Shown piece after piece: positions 47,569 through 60,252 of a stretch of 64,000 bases of DNA. The stretch spans positions 169,145,740 to 169,209,739 of the forward strand of contig CM043944.1 of the NCBI GenBank assembly GCA_014529385.2, given 5' to 3'. The translations under genes and the position numbers were made by a program. Numbering within the stretch: position 1 is the first letter of the stretch; each line of letters begins with the position of its first letter. This DNA is from Adiantum capillus-veneris (taxonomy: Eukaryota; Streptophyta; Polypodiopsida; Polypodiales; Pteridaceae). The notes beneath the pieces were generated by a model. That model did no database searches, was not told where the DNA came from, and was given only the letters and a program-made list of their open reading frames with translations.

Positions 47569-50170
47569 TCAGTCCACAAAGGGGAGTAAGCCCAAAGCTT
47601 TGAGGAAAGCTTCAAGCTTCTCACGAGATAATGCCTTTGTGAAAAGATCTGCAAGGTTGTCCTGTGTTGGCACATAAGCCAAGCTGATCTCTCCTGTTGA
47701 GAGCCTCTCCTTGACATAGTGGTAATGCACCTCAATGTGCTTTGTGCGAGCATGAAAAACTGGGTTCCTCGCAACTGCCAATGCGCTTTGACTGTCATTG
47801 TAGATAGTGTTGGTAGTGTCCTGTCCAACACCCAAATCAGCCATAAGGCGTCTGAGCCATACACACTCAACCGTAGCTGTGAAGACTGCCCTGTACTCAG
47901 CCTCACAACTCGAAGTGGCCACAGTAGGTTGCTTCTTGCTCAACCATGATATACATGAACTTCCAAGCATGAAACAAAAACCACTTGTGGACACTCGCGT
48001 GTCAAAACAACCAGCCCAATCTGAGTCCGAAAAAGCATGTAAGTCTGGCGGCAATGATCACCCCTTGGGATAAAACAAGCCAAGATGTAAAGTGCCACTA
48101 AGGTAGCGGAAAATCCTCTTGACAGCCTGCCAATGCTTAGACCCTGGGCTATGCATAAATCTGCTGACCTGTGAGACTGCAAACTGAATATCCGGCCTTG
48201 TGTTGCATACATAAATGAGGCAGCCAACAACAGTTTGATAAAGAGTGACATTAGCAGGATCGCCAGCATCATGTAGACTCAACTTCAAATCCGTTTCCAT
48301 GGGAGTGGCAATAGGTTTGCAATCCTCAAGTCCAAACTTACATAGCAATGTCTCTATGTAACTTTTCTGACACAAGGCAATACCACCATCACGCTGCTTA
48401 AACTGTATACCCAAGTAATGATGCAACAGCCCCAAATCTTTCATCTTGAAAGTAGCATTCAAATCAGCCTTAAATTCAGCAATATGTCTCTCATTTGGTC
48501 TAGTGATCAACAAATCATCAACATAAAGAACCACGATGACAAACACATCACCCTCATGCTTTACATACAATGTGCTTTCTGTTGGACTGTTACGAAAGCC
48601 TTGTTTGACCAAATGAGTGTCAGCTTTCTCATACCAAGCATGAGGAGATTGCTTCAACCCATACAAAGCCTTGTTACATTTGCACACTTTGTCCTCTTGT
48701 CCTTTTATGACAAAACTGCGAGGCTGCGTTACATAAACTTCCTCAAATATGTCACCATTCAAGAAAGCAGTAACAATGTCTGATTGATGTACATCCCAAC
48801 CAAAATGAGCTGCCAATGCACATAGAAAACTCATAGTAGTCATACGACAAGTGGGAGCAAAAGTCTCTTCATAATCTATGCCTTTTTGCTGTGCATAACC
48901 CTTTGCAACAAGTCGAGCCTTATGGCGATCGATCTCACCATCCGGCTTGCGTTTCAACTTGTAAACCCACTTCGTACCAATGGCCTTTTTGCCAGGAGGC
49001 AAATCACATAAAGTCCATGTGTCATTTTCTATAAGTGCATCATATTCTGATTGCATGGCAACCATCCAATTTTCTGAATTTTGTGCTTCATCAAAAGTCA
49101 GAGGCTCCTCAACATCATGTAAGCTAGACACAGCCAAAGCATAACAATCTGATGCATAAGATGCATGGCGAGAGCCTGAACGAGTACGACTAGACAAAGG
49201 TGCATCCAATTTACTGTCACGCAAAGTGTGCACCAGCCATTTTGGCATACCTCTAGCCTACTCATTTTCATCCCTTTCCTCATCAAGTACATCATGTACA
49301 TCTGCATCAGTAATAGGCTGATCTACGACATTTTCAGAAACCCCCATAGGCTGTACATTTGCCTCATTGGAACTTACATTCGTATTTCCACCACTGAAAA
49401 GAGGCAACAAAGTGTCATAAATGTCCTGTGAGCTTACATTACTGTCTCTAGTACATGACAACAAGGGCTGAACAGAATCTTCCACAAACACTACATCTCG
49501 TGAAACCAGAATACATTTTGTTTGCGGATGATACAACCTGTAACCTTTGCTTTCAGCACTGTAACCAATAAAAATACATTTGACAGCCTTATCATCCAAT
49601 TTTTTGCGCTACACTTGTGGCACCAAAGCATATGCCAAACAGCCAAAAACACGCATGTGCTCAATAGAAGGCTTTCTATCATGCCATGCTTCATATGGAG
49701 TAATAGACTGCAAAGCTTTCGTAGGACACCTGTTAAGTACATAAGTGGCACACATGATGGCCTCAAGCCAAAAAGAATGCAGTAAAGCTTGACTTTTGAC
49801 CATACATCGTGCCATTTCCGTCAGTGACCTGTTTTTCCTCTCAGCAACACCATTTTGCTGAGGTGTATAAGGCACTGTACATTGGTGTTTTATCCCACGA
49901 CTAGCCAGAAATGCATTAAATTGATGAGACATATACTCTCCCCCTCGATCGGAACGGAGGGTGCCCATAGTACATTTCGAGACATTTTCAACCGTAGCCA
50001 GAAATTGTTTGAAGCACATAAAAACTTCGGACTTCGCTTTAAGCGGAAATACCCATGCATGCCTGGAGTAATCATCAATGAAAGTCACGAAGTACAGGTA
50101 ATTGCCCAAGGACGGAGTTTGCATGGGCCCACAAACATCACTATGCACCTCGCCATCAAATTGCCCTCGC
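47569..50170 (-). pseudogene. pol: copia integrase-RT-RNase H polyprotein with three in-frame stops
   Basis: One minus-strand frame stays open from about 50170 to 47569 except for three stops (TAG 49609, TAG 49258, TGA 48058) and has no frameshift. Integrase: VHSDVCGP, LRSDRGGEY and NGVAERKNRS carry the complete D-D-E triad. RT: GTKWVYKLKRKPDGEIDRHK, LNGDIFEEVYVTQP, and the catalytic YVDDLLIT. RNase H: AFSDSDWAGC, SCEAEYRAV, YNDSQSALAVARNP. These enzymes would copy element RNA and insert the cDNA. The TGA sits at a position compatible with CGA, and the TAGs with CAG, as expected from deamination. It is the best preserved polymerase in the window. Confidence 0.93.
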
Positions 50171-50622
50171 TTGAACACATGGCGGCCCCCTCTTTGCACT
50201 TGGTGCAGTTTGGGTGCCCTTTGATTCCACCCTCTCTTAGTCTCTCTCTCTCTCTCTTTCCTCATGGGACTGCCCTCTTATTATGCACCTGGGGAAAGGG
50301 GCATTAGCAAGGTCGCTATTGCCTCCCCCCTTTTACCTTCAAAAAGTGGCCTTCAAGGGCCGGTGCGGGAACAATTGCTTTCGGGTACTACCATGTCTTC
50401 AGTCGGCATCGACTTCCCCCGCCAGCGCGTGCCACCTATGGTCACCACCGCCAATGGCTTGGCCATGCACTGCCGCCGGGCTTGTGCGCATATAGTGCCG
50501 CCATCACCCATGCATAGGGAGCTCTCGCTCTCTCTCTTCGATGCCCCATAAGAGGGCACTCCTTGGCCCATATAGGCCACGGTGCGAGCCCTTCCTTGAG
50601 CATGTGGGGTTAAACCCCACCA
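50152..50622. repeat. about 0.47-kb direct repeat, copy 1
   Basis: Runs from CTCGCCATCA to GCATGTGGGGTTAAA and is about 85 percent identical to 54681-55164. Shared blocks include CTTGAACACATGG, CTGCCCTCTTATTATGC, GGTCGCTATTGCC, CTTTCGGGTACT and GGCCCATATAGGCCAC. Its first bases overlap the end of the copia integrase homology. It may be an LTR of a minus-strand element, but TG...CA ends are not evident. Confidence 0.75.
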
Positions 50623-52309
50623 CGTGGTGCACCTCGATGAATTGCCTTCAAAAGCTAGAAATTCTATGTTTTTTTCCCCAAAAAAAACATCCCCAAATTC
50701 ATTTTCTTTCCCCTTACTTGCCCTGCCTGCCACATTCTGGACCGGGGTGGGACTCCCAAGCCGTAAGGCTCGGCCAAAGCCTTACTATACCAACTTTAAA
50801 CCATAGGTGTCCGGCCACGTTCGGAGATTCTTGGGGTTGCAAACTGAGGCCGTCAAAACCAACAAAAATCATCTACAAGCTCTCCACCGCCAAATGCTCC
50901 CAACTTCATCCTGATGTATCTTGCTGACGAGCATCCGATGGACGAACCATCAATTTGTGATGCCTTCACATGATGCACACTATCATTGAGAATCTTGGAG
51001 AGGCCAAAAAGATGCCAGATGGCGCATCCCCGAGTGCAAGCAAGTAGGCACAGTCCCGACCCCCGGAAAATCTTCAATTGATCATAACTTACTATCCAAA
51101 CCTCCGATCCACAATTCAAGAAGACAGGCATGCTCCACAACTCGAGCTCTACGCATCTATCTGCTGCTGCCATCCACCTGGGCCACCTGTCCCCAGCTGC
51201 TCTATCGGTCGAGGATCTGCAACACCTTCTAACTTTGTACTTCAATATCTTGAGCATCGGGGCTGTGTTTGACAAGCCGTCTGGACTGGCTTCCAGAGCA
51301 CATTGAACACTACATTCCAAAGCACTGAATTGGCACTTTGGGCACCTTGATCTCTCATCCCATATGGACCATCCTTTAGCTCTCTTGGCCTAAAAAACCG
51401 CTTTAGACATACATTTCCGTTACCCTTTGGCTGCCCAGGACCTTAGTACCTGCCCTAGCCTTCTGCATTGCACCTTCCTGCAACCTTTTCCTGGCATATA
51501 TCACCTTCCAGCTCAGACCTTAGTACCTTAGTACCTTAGTACCTGCCTAGGACCTTAGTACCTTAGTACCTTAGTACCTGCCTAGGACCTTAGTACCTTA
51601 GTACCTTAGTACCTGCCCTAGCCTTCTGCACTGCACCTGCCTGCAACCTTTTCTTGGCATATATCACCTTCCAGCTCAGACCAACTTTGGCTGCACCATC
51701 ATTGCCCACCCCCTCGTTGAAAATTTATGTTCAAACACACATGGGCTTATTGCATTAAAAAAATGCACACCAAACACACTTTCTATACACCACAAGAACA
51801 CCTAGCATATGTACATAAATTGGCACCTGCTGCCTTTGTTTATGCGGGTTGCCCAACCCCCTGCTTTACCTGTCATCAACCACCTGGGTCAAACACTTTT
51901 CGCTGATTTCTTCCGTCCACCTGTAATAGCTTTGCATAGTGCCACACCAAGGCACATAACCAACTGCATATCCAAACCGCTAGCAGCATGCTTCTACTAC
52001 TCCAACCACTTATTGGCAAACTGCCCACTCACAACTGAGCACCTCCAAGAACACCAAATGGAGCACCATCGTGGTCAACCAACACTCTTGACATACCTGA
52101 CCCACCCTCCCATCCATGTAAAGCTAGATCCTCATCTAGAAGATCTTGTACCTCTTCAACAGCCCACTACACAACTGCCTTTATCAACCTCCCCTTCAAC
52201 CACCACTCATAGACCTCCTTAGAAAGCTTGGACACCTCTATCTTTGACTCCGCACTGCGCTTCCCACCTACCATGCACTCAATTCTAGCATCGTCGAGCT
52301 CCTCTTCAT
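50623..52309 (-). other. internal part of the repeat-flanked segment, unidentified
   Basis: A 155-codon minus frame (51320-50853) and a 137-codon plus frame (51809-52222) are open. The plus frame has CFYYSNHLLANC, faintly like a zinc knuckle. Neither is convincing. A minisatellite sits at 51517-51615. Confidence 0.4.
51517..51615. repeat. minisatellite of ACCTTAGT units
   Basis: Three ACCTTAGT octamers followed by ACCTGCCTAGG make one higher-order unit, repeated three times. Blocks of about 58 bp on each side (51461-51518 and 51621-51681, TGGCATATATCACCTTCCAG in both) form direct repeats around it. Confidence 0.9.
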
Positions 52310-53615
52310 CTACTGGCCCTTCAAGTCGATAAGCACCATCTGCTTGTCCGCTGCAATCACCTGCTCTTCTACTGCTGCATCAAGCTCCACCAAGGAAGAG
52401 AGAAACTCGTTCTCTACCGCATCATCCTCATCTTCTTCCATAGGCACGACTGCTCTATCCCTCTTGGCAAAATTCTGCACCTGTTTCACCACCATGGCAT
52501 ACTCTACTGCTACCTTCATCAACATGGTCATTAGCATGGCACCACACATCACCTTTACCTGCACATCATCACTTGTAGGTCTAGGCCGCTCTACTCAGTT
52601 TTCACTAGGAACATTGGCTTGCACTTCATGCTGCTCCTCGCACACATTCAATGATTCCCAACTCACATGCAAGAGATCGAACTCATGATACCTGGATTGA
52701 GACGACTCGGTCTCCCAACTTGTGTCTGTATCCATAGAGCTACTGTCACTTGACCCAGTGTCCTCCTCTGTTTCTAGCTCAAGAATCTCCTCTAGCTTTA
52801 CCGCTTTGACCTCATTTGCAAACCGCACTCTTTGGTCTTTACCGCACTTCAATGGAGCTTCTACAACCACACTCGAACTTGGCAGCACATCCTTTGTCCA
52901 CTCTGGAACCACCTACACTTCCTCCACAATTGGAACCACTCTAGCCGGCATCTTTGGCATAGGAACCACCTTGTCTCTCTGTAGCCAAAGAACCCTTGGT
53001 TATTCTTGCACTTGCACTTCCTTTTGCACCACGTGTGGCTCGGTTACCACCACATTACACTGTCTTGGCATCACTGCGCCTTGCAAACCTTGCTTAGCTT
53101 CACGCTTCTTCAACATTTTTTGGTTCGCCCTTTTGCTAGAGCTACCGCCTCTTCGTATGACACCGGGCCATCTATCTCCACCTTATCATGCATTTCTTCA
53201 TGCAAGCAATCCATGAATTTACTCAATTTTAAAAAACTGGCATTTTCTACAGCAGTTACCTTAATCAATTTCCCCCAAAGGACTTCGAACTCCCATTTGA
53301 ATGCTTGAAATTCTCCCTCCAAGCTTTGCTTCAAAACGTCCAGCTTTTGCTTTACTTCACCAGTTGTGCATCCGCTATAAATTTGCTTCAAAAAGCCATA
53401 TCTAGGGCTTCACAATGTGCCTTTTCTTCATCACGTAGGCTATCGAACCATAGCCTTGCTTTACCACGAACTAGGAGCGGAAACACCTGTATCGCACCAT
53501 CATCTCTCAATAGATCGCTTTCCAACACGACCAATCCATAGTCTTGAAGCCAGGTTTCCGCATCTTCGACCCCAATGAAAATGGAAAATCCCACCCAAGC
53601 CATCACTAGCAACAC
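52310..53615 (-). pseudogene. Ty3/gypsy-type gag, broken
   Basis: Minus strand from 53615: WVGFSIFIGVEDAETWLQDY, then ARLWFDSLRDEEK, the start of a plant gag core. It continues after a stop near 53390 as LKQSLEGEFQAFKWEFEVLW and FLKLSKFMDCLHEEMHDKV, and after another break as an acidic region (LELETEEDTGSSDSSSMD, 52912-52595) and 52564-52310 (MEEDEDDAVENEFLSSL). It lacks an obvious zinc knuckle, protease or polymerase. It lies between the two 0.47-kb repeats, consistent with a gag-only non-autonomous element. Confidence 0.65.
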
Positions 53616-54680
53616 TTGCTCTTCAAAGGCCGCACCTTTGGCATCACCAAAATCACCACTTCGACTTCAACTAGGAGCATCAACACGCTCCTCCGTGGGG
53701 GCACCAGAAGATGGAGAGGGGAAATGGGGGAACACGCTCGGTACAAATACAAGGGCCTCTCTATAGCTCAGGGTATCCACAAAACACCTATCCTCTCCGA
53801 AAACACCTTCGAAAACACGCTTCACACTAGCAGACCACCGCCTGCCCAATTTCCACTGCTCACACACTCCACAAGTCCACCACACAACGCACACTTGTTT
53901 CCACCATCTGTCTCCACCCTTACACATGCACACAACCACTCAATCTCACTCTCTCACACAAAACACCGTCGGTCCGGGGGAGCACACACTTTCACACTGC
54001 CGACATCGAGGGGGAACACTAGAGCAGGAGAAAGAGAAGGGGGAAAGGGGAAACGACAGCAAGAGAAACACAATGGAGGCTTCACCTCTGCTCAAACACT
54101 CTTTACAACTCGTTTACATCAAACGACGCACCCACATGGTCGTTGGGCAAGAAAACACACACTTGGGGCTTTGCAGGCACACACCTCTGCACAAAAAATC
54201 CAACCCAATAACTCACACACTCTCTCTATCTTGGCTCTCTGCAGGCTCACCGACTCAAGGCCCTTCTCAAGAAGCCTACTCTAGCAAAAAGCATGAAAAA
54301 TGACTCAAAAATGGCTTATATAGGGGTGCCCCTTTCAATTTGGTCATCTAGGCTTTGATTGGTCCACTTTGCATCCACATTTGGTAACTTTGGGAGGAGG
54401 TAGCCATCTTTCTTTCCTCTACTCTTTCTTGCTCTCTTTGCACTTAGGGGGGGGGGGGCATTAGCGAGGTCGCTATTGCCCCTTGCCATTTTTTATTTTT
54501 CCTTTTTTCCTTTAGTTTTTCACCTTTGGAAGGCTTATTTTGCACTTCTCTTTGATTTCCTCTTGACCACCTTTGTTCGGCTCTTCCTTGACCTATCCCC
54601 CACCAACCTCCTCTCTCTCTATTTCTCTCTCCTCATTTTCTCCCTTTTGGTCCCGGCCTCCCTCCTTAGTTTTTGATTTT
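53616..54680 (-). other. leader/LTR-like region of the minus-strand gag segment
   Basis: Upstream of gag on the minus strand lies a TATA box TATATAAG (plus 54315-54322) and a poly-G run on the plus strand near 54448-54458. Part of the 0.47-kb repeat (GCATTAGCGAGGTCGCTATT) recurs at 54458-54478. It may be the element's promoter-containing LTR, but its ends are not resolved. Confidence 0.4.
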
Positions 54681-55164
54681 GCTCGCCATCACACTGACCT
54701 TGCTTGAACACATGGTGCCCCCCTCTTTGTACTTGGCGCGGTTCGGGCGTCCTTTGATTCCACCCTCTCTTACTCTCTCTCTCTCTTCCCTCACGAGACT
54801 GCCCTCTTATTATGCGCCTGGGGAGGGGGGCATTAGAGAGGTCGCTATTGCCTTCCCCATTTTACTTTCAAAAAGTGGCCTTCAAGGGCCGATGCGAGAA
54901 CGGTAGCTTTCGGGTACTGCCACATCATCAACCGGCACCAACATCCCCCGGCAGCGTGCACCACCTAAGGCCACCACTGCGCCGTCTACGACCACCACAA
55001 AACCGCCAATGGCTTCGCCATGCACTATCGAGCTCGCACGCACACAGTGCCGCCATCGCCCATGGACAGGGAGCTCTCCCTCTCTCTCTTCGATGCCCCA
55101 TAGGAGGGAACTCTTTGGCCCATATAGGCCACGTTGCTAGGCCTTCCTTGAGCATGTGGGGTTA
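54681..55164. repeat. about 0.47-kb direct repeat, copy 2
   Basis: Partner of 50152-50622, in the same orientation. After it the pol of the Tat-like element resumes. Confidence 0.75.
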
Positions 55165-58100
55165 AAATAGCATTGAGGTGATGGGTGTCATTCTCAAGGA
55201 CCCTAAGAAGATGGAGCAGGTTGATGCCTAATCATCAAACCAAGGGGAGACACCAGGTATACAACCTTTGGTAGAAGCAAGTAAGCTACATCGAATGCTC
55301 TCTAGTGAGTTGTGTGGGAAGGAGCGTGAAGATTATATTTTGATGCTAAGTAATTTTACCACATTTTTCATTGATGAATATGATAAAATCACTGGAATCA
55401 CAATAGTTCAACATCACATTAAGCTCAAGGAGGGAAGTAAACTTATAGTGCAGAAGCTCAGGCGGCTAGGAGTAATTCAACAAGACGCCTTGCTCAAAGA
55501 GGTGAGGAAATTGCTAGAAGCAGGTTTCATCTATCTTGTTGAAGACTCCAAGTGGGTCTCTCCAGTGGTACTCACACCAAAGAAGAATGGTAAGTGGAGG
55601 CTTTGTGTTGATTACAAGCCTCTTAATGCAGCCACAAAGAGGGACCATTTTTCTCTTCCTTTTCAAGATGAAATTCTCAATGAGGTAGCAGGACATGAAC
55701 TCTACAGGATATTGATGGCTACTCAGGCTACTTCCAAGTTAGCATCACTGAAGAAGATCAAAAGAAGACAACCTTCATCACACCACGGGGATGTTTTTCT
55801 TACATAGTTATGCCTTTTGGTCTCACCAATGCTCCAGCCACTTTTCAACGATATGTGACATTTGTTCTTCAGCCATTCTTTGGAAATAAATCCGTGTTTT
55901 TATTGATGACTTTTGTATCTAAAGCTCCCACTCTCTTCATTTGGAGAAAGTTTACAAAGGTCTAGCTAGGCTACAAGCTTTGGGTGGCCTACTCAATGTG
56001 GATAAATTCCACATTGGTGAAAGCAAGGTTACTCTTCTTGGCCATGTGATCTCTGCCAAGGGCATTGAAGCTGACCCAAGCAAGGTTCAAACCTTGGTGT
56101 CTTTGACCTCTCCCACCACAACAAAGCAGTTGGTCTCTTTTCTTCAAAAGGTGAGGTATTTGAGTAGGTTCATTCACTTGCTCTCCCAAGTGGTTCTCCC
56201 TTTGCAGCAAGTTACCCATCAAGAGATCTTCACTTGGAATGAAGAAAATGAACAACAATTCAATGAGATAAAACAAATTTTAGCCTCGCTTCCCACCATA
56301 GCACCTCCAAAAAGTGGGACGAGCCATTTTATGTAAACCCTAGTGTGGTCAATGGCACACTTGGGGCTGTATTGATGTGAAAGGATCCTCAAACTTCTTT
56401 CATACGTACTATCTACTTCTCTAGTCGCATGATGACTCCATCAGAAAAGGGATACACGGCAGTGGAGCACATGGTGCTTGAATTCATGTTTGCTACCACC
56501 AAATTTCTCTCTTATTTATTGTCTAGATTATTCATAATCTTAACAATGGAAGAAGTATTTCCTTATATAATGCAGCACATGGATGTTTCTTCTAGGATTT
56601 CTAAATGGCTCACAAGGTTGCAAGAGTTTGATTACACAATGCAAGTGGAGAGCTCCACAAGAGCCAGTCTAGGAGGCATTCTCACCCATCGCTACTATGA
56701 AAAGAAGCTGAAAATCAAGACTAGTGACAAGGAAGTAACACTTGTGTTGGAATTCCCTAAGATAGAGAGGGCTCACTCTTTTTTTTGATGGAGCCTATAA
56801 GAGGACATTGGACAAAGCTGCAGCGGGCATTGTCATCTTCAACAAACAAAGGAAAAGGTATTCTCCATTGGGCATCTCTTGGATTCCCACTCCAATAATG
56901 AGGCAGAATATGCAGCCTTAACCCTTCGGCTAGAGTGGTGTGTGACACGAGGTATTCAACGGTTAAATGTATTTGGTGATGCCATGCTTTTCATAAAACA
57001 AATACAAGGAACTTGGGCTTGTAAAAATCATAGCTTGCTAGGCCATTTGGAAAAAGTTAAGAAACTTTTAGGGAAGTTTCAAGTTGTACAATTACATCAT
57101 GTCCCTTGAGCAAAAAATCAAGCAGATGCTCTAGCTAGAGAGAATCTACAAGATGTTCTAGTGGTGGGTGCTATCAAGCTGAAGCTGCCTCTCTTCCAAG
57201 GTAGTGATGCTATGCCTGACATCACGAATTTCTTGGACACAGGAGAGTGTCCTAAAGATCTTACTAAGGGCCAAAAGCAGTGGCTTGTGCGCAAGGCAAC
57301 AAAATACCGCGTTGTCAATGACGACCTCTACTGCAAGGGTAAGGATCAAATTTTTAGGCGTGTACCTCTCTCTAGAGAAATCATAGAAATAATTTCACAT
57401 TTCCATGATGGTGTTTGTGGAGGGCACTTTGCACTTGACATCAATAGTAGGAAGGTTCTACAAGCCGGGTTTGTGTGGCCTAGATTACAGAGAGATGTGC
57501 ATCACTGGTGCAAAACATGCAAAGAATGTCAGAAGGCTGGTGATAGGAGGCTCACATATGGGCCTCAGACTCCTATAATCTCATATGGACCATTTCAGAA
57601 ATGGGGAATTGATGCCATTAGGCCTTTGCCAAGGATCCAATCAGGTAAATTGTATATCATCATGGGTGTGGACTACATGACCAGGTGGGTTGAAGCAGTT
57701 TCCACCACCCGGATTACAGCTAAGAAAGTGGCTAAGTTTGTATTTGAAAACATTTGTTGCCGTTTTGGCACTCCTCTTGAAATATTTTTTGTTAGGGGAC
57801 CAGGTTTTAGAGGAAACCTGGTAGGAGAGCTGATGGAGAAGCTGGGTATCTCATGACGACACTCAACTCCCTACTACCCACAATGCAATGGTTTGGTGGA
57901 AAAGGTAAATGATATGATCTGCAAGATCATCACTAAACATGTAAACAATCACAAAAGTGATTGGGACAAGCATCTTATGGATGCACTTTGGGCTTATCAC
58001 ACTTCATTTTTCACATCCCTTGGGTTCACACCATATCACTTGGTGTATGGTAAGGAAGCCATTTTACCCATTGAAGTACAATTGGCTAGTCTTAGGGTGC

Positions 58101-58535
58101 TAGCTAGGCAGATGGAACACCCAAATGCTCATCTCCACAACCACATTTTTGATCTAGAGAGGCTTCAACTCGACAAAGAAGATGCTATCAACTATTATGC
58201 AGCACAGGTAGAGCAACGTCGACTTACCTTCAACAAGGGACTTAGGGAAAATAAAGAAAGGCATGGTCCTAAGGCATGATAATAGTTTTGACACTAGGAA
58301 GGATAAAAAGTTTTCACCCAGATGGGAGGGGCCATTTGTCATTAGAAAGCGCTACAACAATGGCAGTTATCGATTGATGGATGTAGATGGTAGGCTCCAC
58401 AAAACACGTGTCAATGGATGGCGGTTGAAGCAATACTTTTTGAGGTTTGATCAAGCACGTATGATGGAAATCCTTGAGGAGGAAGACTCCTCCACCTCAA
58501 TTGAAGAAGAATCAAGTATAGAGCTAGAGACATAA
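55165..58535 (+). pseudogene. pol: pol of the Tat-like element: RT, RNase H, second RNase H, integrase
   Basis: RT: WVSPVVLTPKKNGKWRLCVD and PFGLTNAPATFQRY, with the catalytic block as VFIDDFCI near 55897. The first RNase H region covers about 55941-56760 (LGHVISAKGIEADPSK, DPKTS-like remnants). The second, aRNH-type RNase H runs from FFDGAYKR near 56782 through NNEAEYAALTLRLEW (56892) and GDAMLFIKQIQG to QADALAR. Integrase: an HHCC motif ending CKTCKECQKAGD, then WGIDAIRPLP. The second catalytic aspartate is lost (FVRGPGF near 57790), and NGLVEKVN supplies the glutamate. The C terminus reads GPFVIRKRYNNGSYRLMDVD. At least five stops or frameshifts make it inactive. Confidence 0.9.
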
Positions 58536-58549
58536 ATGCCTCTAGCTTC

Positions 58550-58562
58550 AGGGGGAGGGCTA
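58550..58562 (+). promoter_or_regulatory. polypurine tract of the Tat-like element
   Basis: AGGGGGAGGGCTA lies directly before the 3' LTR copy. Confidence 0.8.
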
Positions 58563-59861
58563 TAGAGGGCCCGTTTTTCAAATTTTGCTCCACCTTTCTC
58601 TTGGTATGCACTTGATGCATGAAAATTACAAAAAGAACCTATGTATTTATTTTGTACATAGCTATGGTTTTGACACATTTGGATCTCGGAATAAGGAGAG
58701 GTAGGAACAAACCCTATGAAAAGAAAAAATCACTAGATGATGCTGATTCTACCCAACGATCACTACCTGACGGTCACTACAGGTGAGGAGTAAAAGTCAA
58801 TAGTGAAAGGGAGGAGAATCTTATGCATTATGGAGTTGGAGTCAACAAAATATTATCAAATTCAAGCATAATTCACTAGTTGACACAAGGCTTGCACATG
58901 AAGTCAAGAGGGGACCACCGGGAAGACTTTTGGAAAGGAAAAGGCTAACACATAGTTTTGTGGGATTTTTCTCTATTTTTTCCATTCCAAATTGGAAAAA
59001 GTTTTCAACAGCAAAGTTGTAGGCGTTGAGCTGATCTTTCAGTCCCTATTTTTTTTTAAATTTTTGGAGCTATGGTTTGGGAGGTATGGCTGGAATGGTG
59101 GAGCCTATCTGTCCACTTTGGAAAAAGTAATGGTTATCCAACTCCACACACACAATTTCTTATAGGTTTCTCTCCATTATTGTTGTATTTTTTTCTTATT
59201 TTATCAAGATTCTCTTGGACTCAAGCTATGGAAGGTGGTAGGGAGACAAAGCTTGCCATGATGAAGGTGATTAGGAGGAAATTGGTCAATAAGCAAGGCA
59301 CACAGAGCTCTCTCATTGGGGGAATGCCTCTAATTGAGGTTACTCTGTAATAACGCCTCTTGCTCATAATCTCTTCCCTAATCACTCTCTTAGCCTATAA
59401 AAGGAGGCCTTTTCTTTTGTAAATGGACACACTATACACACATACCCACACACCTACACATACACACCCTTGCGCTACATGCTAGTAGCATGAACCCTAA
59501 TCACATAATCACAATACCATCACCATGCACAAAATGAGCACCATATCTCCACACACTTGTAATGAAGGATTGAAGGCACAATTTCAAGAAGAAGAATGAC
59601 GGCTACACTCATGATATTCCTCGCCATCAACTCCCATCCTTCCATTATGCTTCCTACGGTCTTGTCCCCTTCTCATCTTCTCTCTCTATGCTACCTATTG
59701 TATTCATCTTTTGCAAGCAATCGACACACTCCATCTTGGTGCCATACCTTGTGTCGTTTGGGATATACTTCATTGTGAGTATGGTTTATGCTTGTTTCTT
59801 TCCATTTTGCTTATGTTGAGGTGTGCGGATTCGCCACCACACACACACACACACACATACA

Positions 59862-59924
<63 letters not shown>

Positions 59925-60252
59925 CGTCTCATATTCCTATCATCTTGCTACTTGTACCTTAAGGTGTGCGGATTCGCCACCTATGGTATGAGAAGTGAGC
60001 ATATTATTTTCCTTACTACATGCACGAGTAGCAAGCCCATTCTCACTCATTCACCATTCATCTCATCTTGTTCCGACCACCCCATCCCACACTTGGAGCG
60101 TGGATCTTGAAATTGTTTTACATGGCATGTTTGATTGTGTATATGTATGCGTCCTAGCTGCATATCTTGCTAGGTGGTGCCCCTATTGTATACCTCCCAT
60201 GATCAAGCCATTGTGCATAGTCTTGGTGTAGCGGCCACCAGGTCTGTTTTGT
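58563..60252 (+). repeat. 3' LTR of the Tat-like element
   Basis: Matches 45118-46660, with an extra block of about 130 bp near 59838-59965 made of CA and CT tracts. The block is bounded by a duplicated GTGTGCGGATTCGCCACC, so the microsatellite expanded or was inserted between the duplicates. Confidence 0.87.

Larger units (their letters stand above)
47267..50170 (-). mobile_element. copia element, 5' truncated
   Basis: The 3' LTR (47267-47493) and purine tract are followed on the minus strand by RNase H, RT and integrase up to about 50170. There it joins a repeat that also occurs at 54681. Gag, protease and the 5' LTR are missing. Same family as 28152-34906. The left flank pentamer GTTTT (47262-47266) has no identifiable partner. 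Confidence 0.9.
45118..60252 (+). mobile_element. Tat-like Ty3/gypsy element carrying further insertions
   Basis: Two long terminal copies (45118-46660 and 58563-60252), a gag remnant (46668-47266), pol (55165-58535) and a purine tract define it. The pol has a second RNase H between the first RNase H and integrase, the hallmark of the Tat lineage. Pentamer GCTTT at 45113-45117 and 60253-60257 is a candidate target duplication, though the LTR does not then end in CA. The internal region is split by 47267-55164. It sits inside the chromovirus LTR. Confidence 0.85.

Noticed and set aside
51809-52222. Plus-strand frame with CFYYSNHLLANC as a zinc-knuckle gene
   Set aside because: A cysteine and the normal spacing are missing. 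The surrounding gag-like coding is on the other strand.
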